From the NCBI GenBank assembly GCA_963765295.1, contig CAVXVO010000003.1:1-64000 (forward strand): a DNA stretch of 64,000 bases, given 5' to 3'. Shown here piece after piece: positions 44,337-52,568 of the stretch; the first letter of the stretch is position 1, and each line of letters opens with the position of its first letter. The notes under the pieces were generated by a model. That model had not been told where the DNA came from and searched no databases. It saw only the letters and a program-made list of their open reading frames with translations. The translations under genes and the position numbers were made by a program. Source of the DNA: PALSA-612 sp963765295. Lineage in GTDB: Bacteria > Actinomycetota > Thermoleophilia > Gaiellales > Gaiellaceae.

Positions 44337-44729
44337 ATGACGAATCGACGCCTCGTCCTCGCCGCCGCAGCCCTCCTGTCGGCATTCCTCGCCACGAGCG
44401 CCTCGGCCCGGCCCGTCGCGGCCAACCCGACCCTGGTCGGCAAGGTCGGCCTTCACGACGCCTACACGATCACGCTCACGTTCGCGAACGGCCGCAAGGT
44501 CAGGAGCCTCGCGGCCGGCACGTACAGGCTGGTCGTCCACGACTACTCGAAGGTCCACAACTTCGCGCTCGGCTCGCAGACACAGAACAAACGCCTGCTG
44601 ACGACCGGGATCCCGTGGGTCGGGACGAGGACGTACACGCTCCACCTCGTCCCGGGGTCGTACGCGTTCGCCTGCTCCGCACACTTCCGGACGATGAACG
44701 GGACGTTCGTCGTCACGCCCAAGAGCTAG
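44337..44729 (+). CDS. secreted cupredoxin-like protein
   Basis: This encodes a 130-residue protein. Residues 1-24 form a signal peptide ending ASARPVAA. The mature domain is a small beta-sandwich with the copper-ligand pattern of plastocyanin-type proteins: His in YSKVHNFALG, then Cys, His and Met in YAFACSAHFRTMNGTFVV (C-x2-H-x3-M). It is predicted to bind one type 1 copper outside the cell and to act in electron transfer. The ATG at 44337 lies 64 nt from the divergent regulator gene. Confidence 0.8.
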   Translation: MTNRRLVLAAAALLSAFLATSASARPVAANPTLVGKVGLHDAYTITLTFANGRKVRSLAAGTYRLVVHDYSKVHNFALGSQTQNKRLLTTGIPWVGTRTYTLHLVPGSYAFACSAHFRTMNGTFVVTPKS

Positions 44730-44772
44730 CAGGGCTTGGCCCGGGGCTCCCACGCCTCGCTAAAGTGCGGGC

Positions 44773-45159
44773 GTGTGGCTGTTCCTGATCCCGGTCTTCG
44801 TTCTCGTCGCGGTCGTGGTCGTGCTGGGGCTCTTCGCCCTGCTCGGGCGGATCAAGGGCGGGCGCTACCTGCGGCCGATCATCCAGTTCCTGATGAAGGT
44901 GCCGATCCTCGGCAAGGGGCTGAAGAAGATGTCGGAGGCGGCGCTCGAGCGATCCGACCCCGAGCTCGCGAGCGCGGTCAAGAAGCTCGAGCGGGCCGGT
45001 GCAGGGCGTGACCCGCGCCGGGCGCAGCAGGCGATGTCGCAGCTCTCGGCAGCGGAGCGGAAGGCCGTGATGGACGCCACGATGCAGACCGAGCAGGCGC
45101 CCGTCGCGATGAATCGCGCGCAGCGGCGCAAGCTCGAGCAGCAGCGCAAGCGAAGCTGA
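44773..45159 (+). CDS. small membrane-anchored protein, unknown function
   Basis: This encodes a 128-residue protein. The first ~25 residues are one transmembrane helix (WLFLIPVFVLVAVVVVLGLFALLG), followed by a basic cytoplasmic domain with predicted helices and a C-terminal NRAQRRKLEQQRKRS tail, common in actinobacterial membrane proteins that contact nucleic acid or lipid. The family is not recognised. TAAAGT (44761-44766) lies 6 nt before the GTG start. The nitroreductase-like gene follows after 10 nt. Confidence 0.65.
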   Translation: MWLFLIPVFVLVAVVVVLGLFALLGRIKGGRYLRPIIQFLMKVPILGKGLKKMSEAALERSDPELASAVKKLERAGAGRDPRRAQQAMSQLSAAERKAVMDATMQTEQAPVAMNRAQRRKLEQQRKRS

Positions 45160-45169
45160 CGCCCCGCGC

Positions 45170-45586
45170 GTGTCCGAGTCCGACGACTGGAATCGCGGCG
45201 TGATCGACGAGTTCCGCGCGAACGGCGGGAAGGTCGCGCAGTTCGAAGGCCGCCCACTGCTCCTGCTCCACCACCGGGGAGCGAAGAGCGGCACCGACCG
45301 GGTCAACCCGCTCGTGTACCTGCCGGTCGGCGACGCGTTCGCCGTCTTCGGCTCGAAGGCAGGCGCCGACGCTCATCCCGCCTGGTACCACAACCTCGTC
45401 GCCCACCCGGACACCGTCGTCGAGGTGGGCACGGAGACGATTCCCGTGCGCGCCCGCGTGGCCGAGGGCGAGGAGCGCGAGCGGATCTGGGAGGAGCAGA
45501 AGCGCGCGAACCCGAACTTCGCCGACTACGAGCAGAAGACGGCGCGCACGATTCCGGTCGTGCTCCTCGAGCGCGCCGCTTCCTGA
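45170..45586 (+). CDS. deazaflavin (F420)-dependent nitroreductase-family protein
   Basis: This encodes a 138-residue protein of the DDN family. WNRGVIDEFRANGGKVAQFEGRPLLLLHHRGAKSGTDRVNPLVYLP is the family signature with the KSG segment that contacts the F420 phosphate, followed by HPAWYHNLVAHPDTVVEVG. Family members use reduced F420 to reduce nitro compounds, quinones or other substrates. The native substrate is unknown. This implies the organism makes F420. The start is GTG 45170. Confidence 0.88.
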   Translation: MSESDDWNRGVIDEFRANGGKVAQFEGRPLLLLHHRGAKSGTDRVNPLVYLPVGDAFAVFGSKAGADAHPAWYHNLVAHPDTVVEVGTETIPVRARVAEGEERERIWEEQKRANPNFADYEQKTARTIPVVLLERAAS

Positions 45587-45609
45587 GCGACCACTCCGGT
45601 CGTCTTCGC

Positions 45610-46098
45610 GTGGTAGACAGTGGGACAGTGGGGCTGTCCACGCTGCACATGCCGCGGCGCAAGCGGATCGCGCTGATCGCGCACGACAATCGCAAACCGG
45701 ATCTGCTGGCGTGGGCCCGGTACAACAGGACCACGCTCGGCCACCACCAACTGTTCGCCACCGGCACGACGGGTGCCCTGCTCGCGTCCGAGCTCGGGCT
45801 CGACGTGACGAGGTTCCTCAGCGGGCCGCTCGGCGGCGATCAACAGGTGGGAGCGGGTATCGCCGAGGAGCGGATCGACTTCGTGATCTTCTTCTGGGAC
45901 CCGCTCGAGCCGCACCCGCACGACGTCGACGTGAAGGCCCTCCTGCGGATCGCCGTCGTCTACAACGTTCCGATCGCCTGCAATCGGGCCTCGGCGGACT
46001 TCATGCTCTCGAGCCCGCTGATGGAAGAGGAGTACGACCGTCTGATTCCCGGCGGTCCCGAGCCGCCGGACGAAACCGCCGGGCCGTCGCCGTCGTAG
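45610..46098 (+). CDS. mgsA: methylglyoxal synthase
   Basis: This encodes up to 162 residues. RIALIAHDNRKPDLLAWA, ATGTTGALL, SGPLGGDQQVGAGIAEERIDFVIFFWDPLEPHPHDVDVKALLRIA and NRASADFML cover the whole family, including the catalytic Asp in GGDQQ and the phosphate-binding TGTTG. It converts dihydroxyacetone phosphate to methylglyoxal. The start could be GTG 45610, GTG 45628 or ATG 45649; 45628 gives an N-terminus most like that of the E. coli enzyme. No ribosome-binding site is obvious. Confidence 0.92.
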   Translation: MVDSGTVGLSTLHMPRRKRIALIAHDNRKPDLLAWARYNRTTLGHHQLFATGTTGALLASELGLDVTRFLSGPLGGDQQVGAGIAEERIDFVIFFWDPLEPHPHDVDVKALLRIAVVYNVPIACNRASADFMLSSPLMEEEYDRLIPGGPEPPDETAGPSPS

Positions 46099-46134
46099 GA
46101 GTCTGACGAGAAAACGACTCGTAAGGGGGTCCGT

Positions 46135-46683
46135 GTGAAGTCCCGTTTCCTGAACAGCCGTCTCGTCGCCGTCGCCGCAGTGCTCGTCGTGCTGGCCGTG
46201 ACCGCGACGGCGATCGCCGCCACCAGCACACCGAGCCAGGTCAAGACCCGGAAGACGAGCATCGGCACGATCCTCGTCGACAGCAAGGGCAAGTCGCTCT
46301 ACCTGTTCCAGAAGGACAAGGGCACGAAGAGCTCCTGCTACGGCAGCTGTGCGGCGAACTGGCCGCCGTACCTGACGACCGGGAAGCCGACGGCCGGCGC
46401 CGGCGCCGGCGCGTCCAAGCTCGGCACGATCAAGCGGACGAACGGAACGCTCCAGGTTACGTACAACAAGCACCCGCTGTACTGGTTCAAGTTCGACAAG
46501 GCCGCCGGCTCCACGAAGGGCCAGGACGTCCACGCCTTCGGCGGTGACTGGTACGCAGTCACGGCCAAGGGCGCCGCGGTCAAGCCCTCTGCCCCGACGG
46601 GCGGTGGCGGCTACGGCGGCGGCTATGGCGGCGGCGCGACCGGCGCGACCGGCTCGTCCGGCGGCGGCGGTTACACGCCCTAG
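46135..46683 (+). CDS. secreted YxFxxD-repeat protein (COG4315 type)
   Basis: This encodes a 182-residue protein. Residues ~1-29 form a signal peptide. The mature part has two repeat units of the secreted-repeat family, KGKSLYLFQKDKGTKSSCYGSCAANWPPY and KHPLYWFKFDKAAGSTKGQDVHAFGGDWYAV, each with the Y-x-F-x-x-D core and, in the first, the Cys pair. The last ~35 residues are Gly/Thr-rich. It is predicted to be extracellular; relatives are listed as lipoproteins, but no lipobox Cys is present here. It starts at GTG 46135, after AAGGGGG. Confidence 0.85.
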   Translation: MKSRFLNSRLVAVAAVLVVLAVTATAIAATSTPSQVKTRKTSIGTILVDSKGKSLYLFQKDKGTKSSCYGSCAANWPPYLTTGKPTAGAGAGASKLGTIKRTNGTLQVTYNKHPLYWFKFDKAAGSTKGQDVHAFGGDWYAVTAKGAAVKPSAPTGGGGYGGGYGGGATGATGSSGGGGYTP

Positions 46684-46709
46684 ATACCGCTCCTTTCGCA
46701 TCGTCCAAT

Positions 46710-46745
46710 ACGTCCGGAGGCCGCCGCAGGGCGGCCTCCGGACGT
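46710..46745. terminator. perfect 16-bp hairpin between convergent genes
   Basis: ACGTCCGGAGGCCGCC (46710-46725) pairs perfectly with GGCGGCCTCCGGACGT (46730-46745) around GCAG. It stands 26 nt after the stop of the YxFxxD gene and 26 nt from the stop of the convergent SRPBCC gene. The plus-strand tail TCTC is T-poor. It probably acts on both transcripts. Confidence 0.8.
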
Positions 46746-46771
46746 TCTCGGGCCTGTGGCTCAGGTCGTGG

Positions 46772-47260
46772 CTAGCCGTTGGCCGCCTCGGCCGCGTAGA
46801 GCTCGAGCAGCCCGTTCCAGCCCTCGGGGCTGTCGATTGCGTCATGGACGGCCTGTGCCCGCTCACCGTGGATCTCGAGACCGCGGTGGACGAGTTCGAC
46901 GCGGGTCGCGTCCGGGCCTTCGGCGACGAACTGCACCTCCAGTTCGGTCGCCTTCGCCGGGTCGGGGTCGTATTTCCAGTCGGCGTCGAGGTGCCACGCG
47001 AGCAGGACGCGCGCCGGCGGCTCCCACTCGAGCACGCGGCCCCAGTCGCACTCCGCTCCGTCGGGAGCCCGCTCGAACCAGCGCCCGCCGGCCTGCGGCT
47101 CGATGACCACGGCCTCCGGCGCCGTCTCGCCGATGTGGTGGCTGTCCCGCATCCACCACTCGGACATGCCGGTCGTGAACACGTCGAACGCCCGCTGCTG
47201 CGGCGCGGCGACCGTGATCGTCTTGTGGACGGCGAGATCCGTCACGCCTTGCACCATCAT
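46772..47260 (-). CDS. SRPBCC (AHSA1/START-like) domain protein
   Basis: This encodes a 162-residue protein with the helix-grip fold. VHKTITVAAPQQRAFDVFTTGMSEWW opens the domain, GGRWFERAPDGAECDWGRVLEWEPPARVLLAWH is the middle sheet, and ATRVELVHRGLEIHGERA followed by DSPEGWNGLLELYAAEA forms the C-terminal helix. It probably binds a hydrophobic ligand. AAGGAGGA precedes two in-frame ATG codons (47260, 47257). The gene overlaps the stop of the ArsR gene by 4 nt, a standard ArsR-SRPBCC operon. Confidence 0.88.
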   Translation of the reverse strand: MMVQGVTDLAVHKTITVAAPQQRAFDVFTTGMSEWWMRDSHHIGETAPEAVVIEPQAGGRWFERAPDGAECDWGRVLEWEPPARVLLAWHLDADWKYDPDPAKATELEVQFVAEGPDATRVELVHRGLEIHGERAQAVHDAIDSPEGWNGLLELYAAEAANG

Positions 47261-47574
47261 TCCTCCTTCGGGTCCTGCTCCGCCGCTGCCTTGAACGCGG
47301 CGAGAGCCTGTGTCCAGAACTGGTCGACGTAGGCGCGGAGCGCGCCGACGCCGTCCGGGTCGAGCTGGTAGAGCCTCCGCGTCCCGTCCGGGCGGTCGAA
47401 GACGAGGCCTGCGTCCTTCAGCACGCGCAGGTGCTGGGACACCGCGGGTCGAGTCACCGGCAGTTCGGCGGCGAGCTCTCCTACCGAGCACGGCCCGCGT
47501 GCCAGTCGCTCGAAGATCGCCCGCCGCGTCGCGTCGCCGAGGACGCCGATACCGTTCTCTCGGTAAGCATGCAC
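47257..47574 (-). CDS. ArsR-family transcriptional regulator
   Basis: This encodes a 105-residue winged-helix protein. LGDATRRAIFERLARGPCSVGELAAELPVTRPAVSQHLRVLKDAGLVFDRPDGTRRLYQLDP spans the complete HTH and wing. The C-terminal helix (LRAYVDQFWTQALAAFKAAAE) serves dimerisation. Single-Cys variants of this group are not metal sensors of the classical type. It probably autoregulates through the palindrome at 47579-47596 and controls the coupled SRPBCC gene. Confidence 0.9.
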   Translation of the reverse strand: MHAYRENGIGVLGDATRRAIFERLARGPCSVGELAAELPVTRPAVSQHLRVLKDAGLVFDRPDGTRRLYQLDPDGVGALRAYVDQFWTQALAAFKAAAEQDPKEE

Positions 47575-47578
47575 TAAC

Positions 47579-47612
47579 CGTAAGTATAAACTTACGAATG
47601 CCGCGACGTCAA
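47579..47612 (-). promoter_or_regulatory. promoter and operator of the ArsR-SRPBCC operon
   Basis: On the minus strand TTGACG (47612-47607), an 18-nt spacer and TATACT (47588-47583) form a near-consensus promoter. CGTAAGT-ATAA-ACTTACG (47579-47596) is a perfect palindrome lying on the -10, as expected for an autorepressor site. The predicted transcript starts at about 47575, one base before the ATG at 47574, so the mRNA is leaderless. Confidence 0.75.
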
Positions 47613-47655
47613 GCTGCCCGCTGCGCTTGCGGCGGGAGACGGTCGCGCGTGCCGC

Positions 47656-48111
47656 TCAGGAGGGATCGAGGTACGCGCAGCGGCGAGGGTCGCCGGGAAG
47701 CGGCGACGGGCCGAGCCTGGCGACGCGGTGCTCGGTACCGGCGATCGCGAGCCGCGTCCCCGGTGCGGGCGCGTCTCCCTCGGCGGTGTGCAGGCTGTAG
47801 CCGCTCGGCGTCCACGCGAAGACGAGATGGGTCGAGGCCGGCGCACGCTCTGGCTCCGGTTCCTGCACGGGCTCGCGCTCGGGTGGCGGAACGTGCCCGT
47901 TGGTCTGCGCGACCGCGTGCTCGAGGCGCTCGACCTGCGCCGCCTTCGCGGCGGCGGCGAGCTCGAGTTGCACGATCGCGGCGCGCGTGCGCTCGATCTC
48001 GGCCTCGTGCTCGGAGTCGCGGAAGAGGCGCCGCTCGAGGCGGTCGCGATGCGTGGGGCCGTTGGCCCGATCGGGCCAGTGAGGCCAGTCGGCTCGTCTC
48101 CGGTCGTCCAT
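47656..48111 (-). CDS. Glu/Ala-rich protein with coiled coil, unknown function
   Basis: This encodes a 151-residue protein. Residues ~20-75 are charged and helical (EIERTRAAIVQLELAAAAKAAQVERLEHAVAQ), typical of a coiled coil. A Pro/Glu-rich linker follows, and residues ~95-151 form a small domain (THLVFAWTPSGYSLHTAEGDAPAPGTRLAIAGTEHRVARLGPSPLPGD) that may be a beta barrel. No family is recognised. The ATG at 48111 was chosen; ATG 48132 is in the same frame. Confidence 0.6.
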   Translation of the reverse strand: MDDRRRADWPHWPDRANGPTHRDRLERRLFRDSEHEAEIERTRAAIVQLELAAAAKAAQVERLEHAVAQTNGHVPPPEREPVQEPEPERAPASTHLVFAWTPSGYSLHTAEGDAPAPGTRLAIAGTEHRVARLGPSPLPGDPRRCAYLDPS

Positions 48112-48187
48112 GGTCGAGGTTGGCGCGATCATTTGCGCCGGCCGTCACGTTCGTGAGCGGCGCCGGAAAACCTGCTCCTGCGAGCCC

Positions 48188-48949
48188 CTAGCTGCTCCCG
48201 TGCCGCTCGAGAAATGCGACGACGCGCGCCCAGGCGTCGTCGGACGCGGTCGCGAAGTCCTCCTGCCGCCGGTCGAAGAAGCTGTGCGGCGCGCCGTCGT
48301 AGGTGACCAGCTCGTGCTCGACGCCCGCCGCCTCGAGCGCCTGCTCGAACTCCTGGTTGTCCTCGGCGGTGATGTTCCGGTCGTCGCCCGCCTGCAGCGC
48401 GAGGATCGGGCACGCCATCTCGCCTGCGCGCTGCGCGGGGCCGAGCTTCCCGTCCTGTCCCTGTCCGGGCCGGCCGTAGAAGCCGACCGCACCCGCGAGC
48501 CCGTGGCCGCCGGCGGCCGACAGCCACGACTGGCGCCCGCCCATACAGAAACCGACCGTGACGACGGAGTCGACGCCGGCGCGCATCCGCAGCCACTCGA
48601 CGGCGGCCGCGACGTCGGCCTGGATCCCCTCGCCCGTTGTCGCCTGCACGTGCGGCATGTAGTCGAAGTCCGCGTCGCGCTTACCGACGCCGGCCGTGCG
48701 CCCGAAGTAGTCGAACGCGATCGCCGCATAGCCGCGCTCGGCGAAGCGGAGCGCGAGCTCCTCGTAGAAGCGGTAGAGGCCGCGGACGTCGGGCAGGATC
48801 ACGACGCCGGTCGAGGCCGTCTCGTCGGGAAGCGCAGCGAAGGCGGCAAAGCGGTTGCCGTCCCGCGCCTCGAGCACGAGTTCGTCGTGCGAGAGCGCCG
48901 CACCCGAGATGACGGGGATCGGCGGGAACGAGTCGTCGTCGAAGCACAC
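48188..48949 (-). CDS. dienelactone hydrolase family protein
   Basis: This encodes a 253-residue alpha/beta hydrolase. GFCMGGRQSW (about residue 140) contains the nucleophilic Cys in the elbow G-x-C-x-G that marks dienelactone hydrolases. ALQAGDDRNITAEDN supplies the Asp, and GAPHSFFDRRQEDF supplies the His. The N-terminal MCFDDDSFPPIP is typical of actinobacterial members. It may hydrolyse lactones or small esters. It lies 12 nt downstream of the nitroreductase gene on the same strand. Confidence 0.9.
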   Translation of the reverse strand: MCFDDDSFPPIPVISGAALSHDELVLEARDGNRFAAFAALPDETASTGVVILPDVRGLYRFYEELALRFAERGYAAIAFDYFGRTAGVGKRDADFDYMPHVQATTGEGIQADVAAAVEWLRMRAGVDSVVTVGFCMGGRQSWLSAAGGHGLAGAVGFYGRPGQGQDGKLGPAQRAGEMACPILALQAGDDRNITAEDNQEFEQALEAAGVEHELVTYDGAPHSFFDRRQEDFATASDDAWARVVAFLERHGSS

Positions 48950-48961
48950 GGTTGGCGCTTT

Positions 48962-49597
48962 CTACCAGCGGTCCCAGTGCACCATCGTGTCGAGCGGCTT
49001 GCGCGGCGCGGCCCGGAAGTCGGTGCCGATCGTGTAGGCGACGGGGAGCAGCGCCGCCTGCATGATCTCGTCGTACGGAAGGCCGAGGATGTCCGCCGCC
49101 TCGCGCTCGAAGAAGAGGTGGAAGCTCGTCCAGCACGAGCCGAGTCCGCGCGACCGGGCGGCGAGCATGAAGCTCCACGCGGCGGGGACGATCGTGCTCC
49201 AGCGTCCCGACTGCAGCGGACCCGGTTGGCCGTCGGTGCGGCCCTCGATGCAAGGGATCACGTGGACGGGCACCTCGTGGATGTGGTCGACGAGGTGGAG
49301 GACGGATTCGAGCAGCCGCCGGCGCGCCGGCGGCAGGTCCGTCATCGCGGCCGGGTCGATCCGTCCCAGGTACTTGCGGCCGCCCTCGCGCCAGAGCTCG
49401 CCGAGCGCCGCGCGCTGCGCCGCGTCCGTCACGACGACGAAATGCCAGTCCTCGCGGTAGCTCGCGGTCGGAGCCTGCTGGGCGAGCAGAAGACACTCCT
49501 CGAGCACTTCGCGCTCGACCGGACGGGTGAGGTCGAGCCGGCGGCGGACGCACCGGGTCGTCGAGAGCAGCTCGTCGATCGAGAGATCGAGGATCAA
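48962..49597 (-). CDS. nitroreductase-family FMN oxidoreductase
   Basis: This encodes a 211-residue protein. STTRCVRRRLDLTRPVEREVLEECLLLAQQAPTASYREDWHFVVVTD is the N-terminal FMN-binding signature (R-x-R/SxR and A-P-(S/T)-x-x-N-like), and SFMLAARSRGLGSCWTSFHLFFEREAADILGLP and LLPVAYTIGTDF are the second half of the fold. It probably reduces quinones, nitro groups or related substrates with NAD(P)H. It appears to form an operon with the dienelactone hydrolase gene. Confidence 0.85.
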   Translation of the reverse strand: MILDLSIDELLSTTRCVRRRLDLTRPVEREVLEECLLLAQQAPTASYREDWHFVVVTDAAQRAALGELWREGGRKYLGRIDPAAMTDLPPARRRLLESVLHLVDHIHEVPVHVIPCIEGRTDGQPGPLQSGRWSTIVPAAWSFMLAARSRGLGSCWTSFHLFFEREAADILGLPYDEIMQAALLPVAYTIGTDFRAAPRKPLDTMVHWDRW

Positions 49598-49642
49598 CTA
49601 CGCTCCGGCGGCATCACCGCACAATACGGAAAGGGGAGAGAC

Positions 49643-49846
49643 ATGGCCGTGGTCAAGATCATCGAGCTGGTCGGAAGCTCGACGACGAGCTCCGACGACG
49701 CCGTCCGTCAGGCGCTCGCGGAGGCCCGCAAGACGCTCCGCAACATCAAGGCGGTCGACGTCGTCTCGACCGGGCTTCGCGGCGACGGCCTCGACGAGTG
49801 GCGTGCCCACGTGCGGGTCGCCTTCCTCGTCGAGAGCGTCGACTAG
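49643..49846 (+). CDS. dodecin-family flavin-binding protein
   Basis: This encodes a 67-residue protein. MAVVKIIELVGSSTTSSDDAVRQALAEARKTLRNIKAVDV followed by WRAHVRVAFLVE matches dodecin over its entire length; the strand-helix-strand-strand fold forms a dodecamer. The usual flavin-stacking Trp corresponds to Leu/Ile in NIKAVDV, so binding properties may differ. It is thought to store or buffer riboflavin or FMN. AAGGGGAG precedes the ATG at 49643. Confidence 0.9.
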   Translation: MAVVKIIELVGSSTTSSDDAVRQALAEARKTLRNIKAVDVVSTGLRGDGLDEWRAHVRVAFLVESVD

Positions 49847-49861
49847 AGACCTGAACTGTCG

Positions 49862-51700
49862 TCAGGACAGCGGGGCGAGCTCCGCGTCACGGGACACGAG
49901 CGCCGCGTAGCGGCCGCCGAGCTCGAGCAGCTCCTCGTGAGTACCCCGCTCGACGATCCGGCCGGCGTCGAGGACGACGATCTGCTCGGCGTCGCGGACG
50001 GTCGAGAGCCGGTGCGCGATCGCGATCGTCGTCCGCCCTTCCGCCAGCCGGTCGAGCGCGGCCTGGACGGCCCGCTCGGTCTGTGTGTCGAGCGAGCTCG
50101 TCGCCTCGTCGAGGATCAGCACGGGCGGGTTGCGGAGGATCGTGCGGGCGATCGCGATCCGCTGCTTCTCGCCGCCCGAGAACCGGTAGCCGCGCTCGCC
50201 GACGACGGTCTCGTAGCCCTCGGGGAGCGAGGCGACGAGGTCGTGGATCCGGGCGGCGCGGGCCGCCTCCTCGATCTCCTCGTCGGTCGCCTGCGGCCGC
50301 GCGAAGCGGAGGTTCTCGCGGACCGTGTCGTGGAAGAGATACGTCTCCTGCGAGACGACGCCTACCGTCGCGGCGAGCGAGGCAAAGGTCACGTCGCGGA
50401 TGTCGTAGCCGTCGATCGTCACGGCGCCGCGCTCCACGTCGTAGAGACGCGCGACGAGATACCCCATCGTCGTCTTCCCGGCCCCGGTCTCACCGACGAT
50501 CGCGAGCGTCGTCCCCGTCGGCACCGTGACGGAGACGTCTTCGAGTGTCCACGGCGCGTCGGGCGAATAGCGGAACCAGGCACCGTCGAAGACGACGTCG
50601 CCGCGGCAGGAGCCGAGCTCGACCGCGTCCGGCTTCTCGGCGATGTCGACCGGCAGGTCGAGGTACTCGAAGACGCGGTCGAAGAGTGCGAGCGAGGTCT
50701 GGACGTCGACGCCGACCGACAGGAGCTGCCCGATCGGGAAGAACAGCCGCACCTGCAGCGTGGTGAAGGCGACGAGCGTGCCGATCGTGATCGCCCCGCC
50801 GCCGTGCGCATAGCTCCAGCCGCCGAACCAGTAGACCAGGGCCGGCATGACGGCGAAGGTCGTCTGGATCAGCGCCATCACCCAGCGGCCGGCCATGCGC
50901 GAGGCGACCTCGAGCCGGGCCAGCTCCGCCGACTGTCGCGAGAACCGGTCGCTCAGCTCCTCGGAGCGGCCCATCGTTCGGCCGAGCAGGATGCCCGACA
51001 CGGACAGCGACTCCTCGACGAGCGTCGAGATGTCCGCGAGCGTCCGCTGCTGCGTGGTCGTGATCGCCCGGCGCTGGCGGCCAACTCGGCGCGTCAGGAA
51101 GACGAAGAACGGCAGCAGCCCGAGCGAGAAGACGGCGAGGCGCCAGTCGAGCAGGAACATGGCGACGACGGTCGCGATCACCGTCGTCAGGTTCGAGACG
51201 ATCGAGGTCGCGGTCGACGTGACCACGGTCTCGACGCCGCCGATGTCGTTCGCGATCCGCGACTGGATCTCGCCGGTGCGCGTGCGCGTGAAGAAGGCGA
51301 GCGACAGTCGCTGGAGGTGCCGGTAGACGGCCGAGCGCAGGTCGTGCATCACCTGCTGGCCGACGAGGTTCGACATGTAGGTCTGGACGACGCCGAGCGC
51401 CCCCGTCGCGATCGAGATGCCGATCATCCCGGCGACGAGGGCGCTCAGGAGCGCGATGTTCTTGTCCGGGATCGCGGTGTCGAGGACGGCGCGGAGCAGG
51501 AACGGCGAGACGATGCCGAGGAGCGACGAGACGCAGATCAGTCCGAGGACGACGCCGAGCCTGAGCCGGTAGCCCTTGAACAGGCCGGCGATGCGACGAA
51601 GGTTGGCGCGGCGCACCTCCGGGTCGGCCGGGCGCTCGGGCGGCTCGCCGGCGTCGAACGACCACCGGCTCCTGCCTCTCCCGTTGCCCCGTGCCGCCAT
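49862..51700 (-). CDS. ABC transporter, fused permease and ATPase (exporter type)
   Basis: This encodes a 612-residue exporter half-transporter. Residues ~40-330 contain six transmembrane helices with an extended coupling segment, and residues ~355-600 form the ATPase: GETGAGKTT is Walker A, VSQETYLF is the Q loop, YRFSGGEKQRIAIARTIL is the signature, VLILDEATSSLD is Walker B, and IAIAHRLSTV is the H loop. It works as a homodimer or with a partner encoded elsewhere. The substrate is unknown; lipid or drug export is usual for the family. The start is ATG 51700. Confidence 0.92.
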   Translation of the reverse strand: MAARGNGRGRSRWSFDAGEPPERPADPEVRRANLRRIAGLFKGYRLRLGVVLGLICVSSLLGIVSPFLLRAVLDTAIPDKNIALLSALVAGMIGISIATGALGVVQTYMSNLVGQQVMHDLRSAVYRHLQRLSLAFFTRTRTGEIQSRIANDIGGVETVVTSTATSIVSNLTTVIATVVAMFLLDWRLAVFSLGLLPFFVFLTRRVGRQRRAITTTQQRTLADISTLVEESLSVSGILLGRTMGRSEELSDRFSRQSAELARLEVASRMAGRWVMALIQTTFAVMPALVYWFGGWSYAHGGGAITIGTLVAFTTLQVRLFFPIGQLLSVGVDVQTSLALFDRVFEYLDLPVDIAEKPDAVELGSCRGDVVFDGAWFRYSPDAPWTLEDVSVTVPTGTTLAIVGETGAGKTTMGYLVARLYDVERGAVTIDGYDIRDVTFASLAATVGVVSQETYLFHDTVRENLRFARPQATDEEIEEAARAARIHDLVASLPEGYETVVGERGYRFSGGEKQRIAIARTILRNPPVLILDEATSSLDTQTERAVQAALDRLAEGRTTIAIAHRLSTVRDAEQIVVLDAGRIVERGTHEELLELGGRYAALVSRDAELAPLS

Positions 51701-51741
51701 GCCTCGTATCGAAGCACGCGGCCGCGTGGTGGGCGAACGCG

Positions 51742-52533
51742 CTAGAGGAGGCGGGCGACCTGCACGACGGCGAGCATCGACTTGCGAACGGTGCCGTCGG
51801 GGCGAGCCTCGATGCGTCGGCGGATCCGATCGAACAGCTCCCGGCGCTGCTCTTCCGGCAGAAGCAGGTGGGGCGAGTAGGTGTTGATCAGGGCCAGGTG
51901 CTCGTCGGCCGTGTCGACGACCTCCCATCCGCGGCGGCGAACTGTCACCGGGCCGAAGAGACCGCTCGCGTCGATCTCGCCCTCGAGGTAGACGATCTCC
52001 CCGGGCGGCGGCGGCGGCTCGTCGCCGGCCATCCCCACCGCGCGGTAGTCGTCCTGGACATCGAAGTAGAACGGGTCGGCGTCCGGCGGCATCACGTGAT
52101 GGATGCTCGCGATCGCCAGGACACCCCCCGGAGGAAGCAGCGCGGCCGCGATCCCGTACCGGCGCTCCGGGTCGACCCAGTGGAACGCCATGAAGGCGAC
52201 CACGCCGTCGTACGGGGCGGCATCGGGCACCCAGTACTCGACGTCTGCGTTGACGACGCGCACGTTCGGATGGCCGGCCAGCTCGCGTCGCGCCGCCTCC
52301 GCGAGTCGGGACCCGAGCTCGACGCAGGTGACGTCGAGCCCGCGCTCGGCCAGCGCCGCCGTCGCCTGGCCCGTCCCGCAGCCGATCTCGACGATCCGCG
52401 ATCCGGGCCCGAAGCCGGCGAGCTCGACCACGTCGTCGATCACGACCTCCGGGTAGCGCGGACGTCCACGCGCGTAGAGGTCGGCCACCTCGTCGAAGGT
52501 GGCTCGCTTCCGCAGGCGATCCTCGTGGGTCAT
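51742..52533 (-). CDS. class I SAM-dependent methyltransferase
   Basis: This encodes a 263-residue protein. FDEVADLYARGRPRYPEVVIDDVVELAGFGPGSRIVEIGCGTGQAT is the N-terminal part with motif I (EIGCGTGQ). TCVELGSRLAEAARREL is motif II and PYDGVVAFMAFHWVDPERRYGIAAALLPPGGVLAI covers motifs IV-V. It belongs to the UbiE/COQ5-like and TAM-type group. The substrate is unknown. It is divergent from the phosphoribosyltransferase gene, with 35 nt between the start codons. Confidence 0.85.
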   Translation of the reverse strand: MTHEDRLRKRATFDEVADLYARGRPRYPEVVIDDVVELAGFGPGSRIVEIGCGTGQATAALAERGLDVTCVELGSRLAEAARRELAGHPNVRVVNADVEYWVPDAAPYDGVVAFMAFHWVDPERRYGIAAALLPPGGVLAIASIHHVMPPDADPFYFDVQDDYRAVGMAGDEPPPPPGEIVYLEGEIDASGLFGPVTVRRRGWEVVDTADEHLALINTYSPHLLLPEEQRRELFDRIRRRIEARPDGTVRKSMLAVVQVARLL

Positions 52534-52568
52534 TGTGTGCCGCCCATCCTTGCCTTTAGAGTCCGCAC

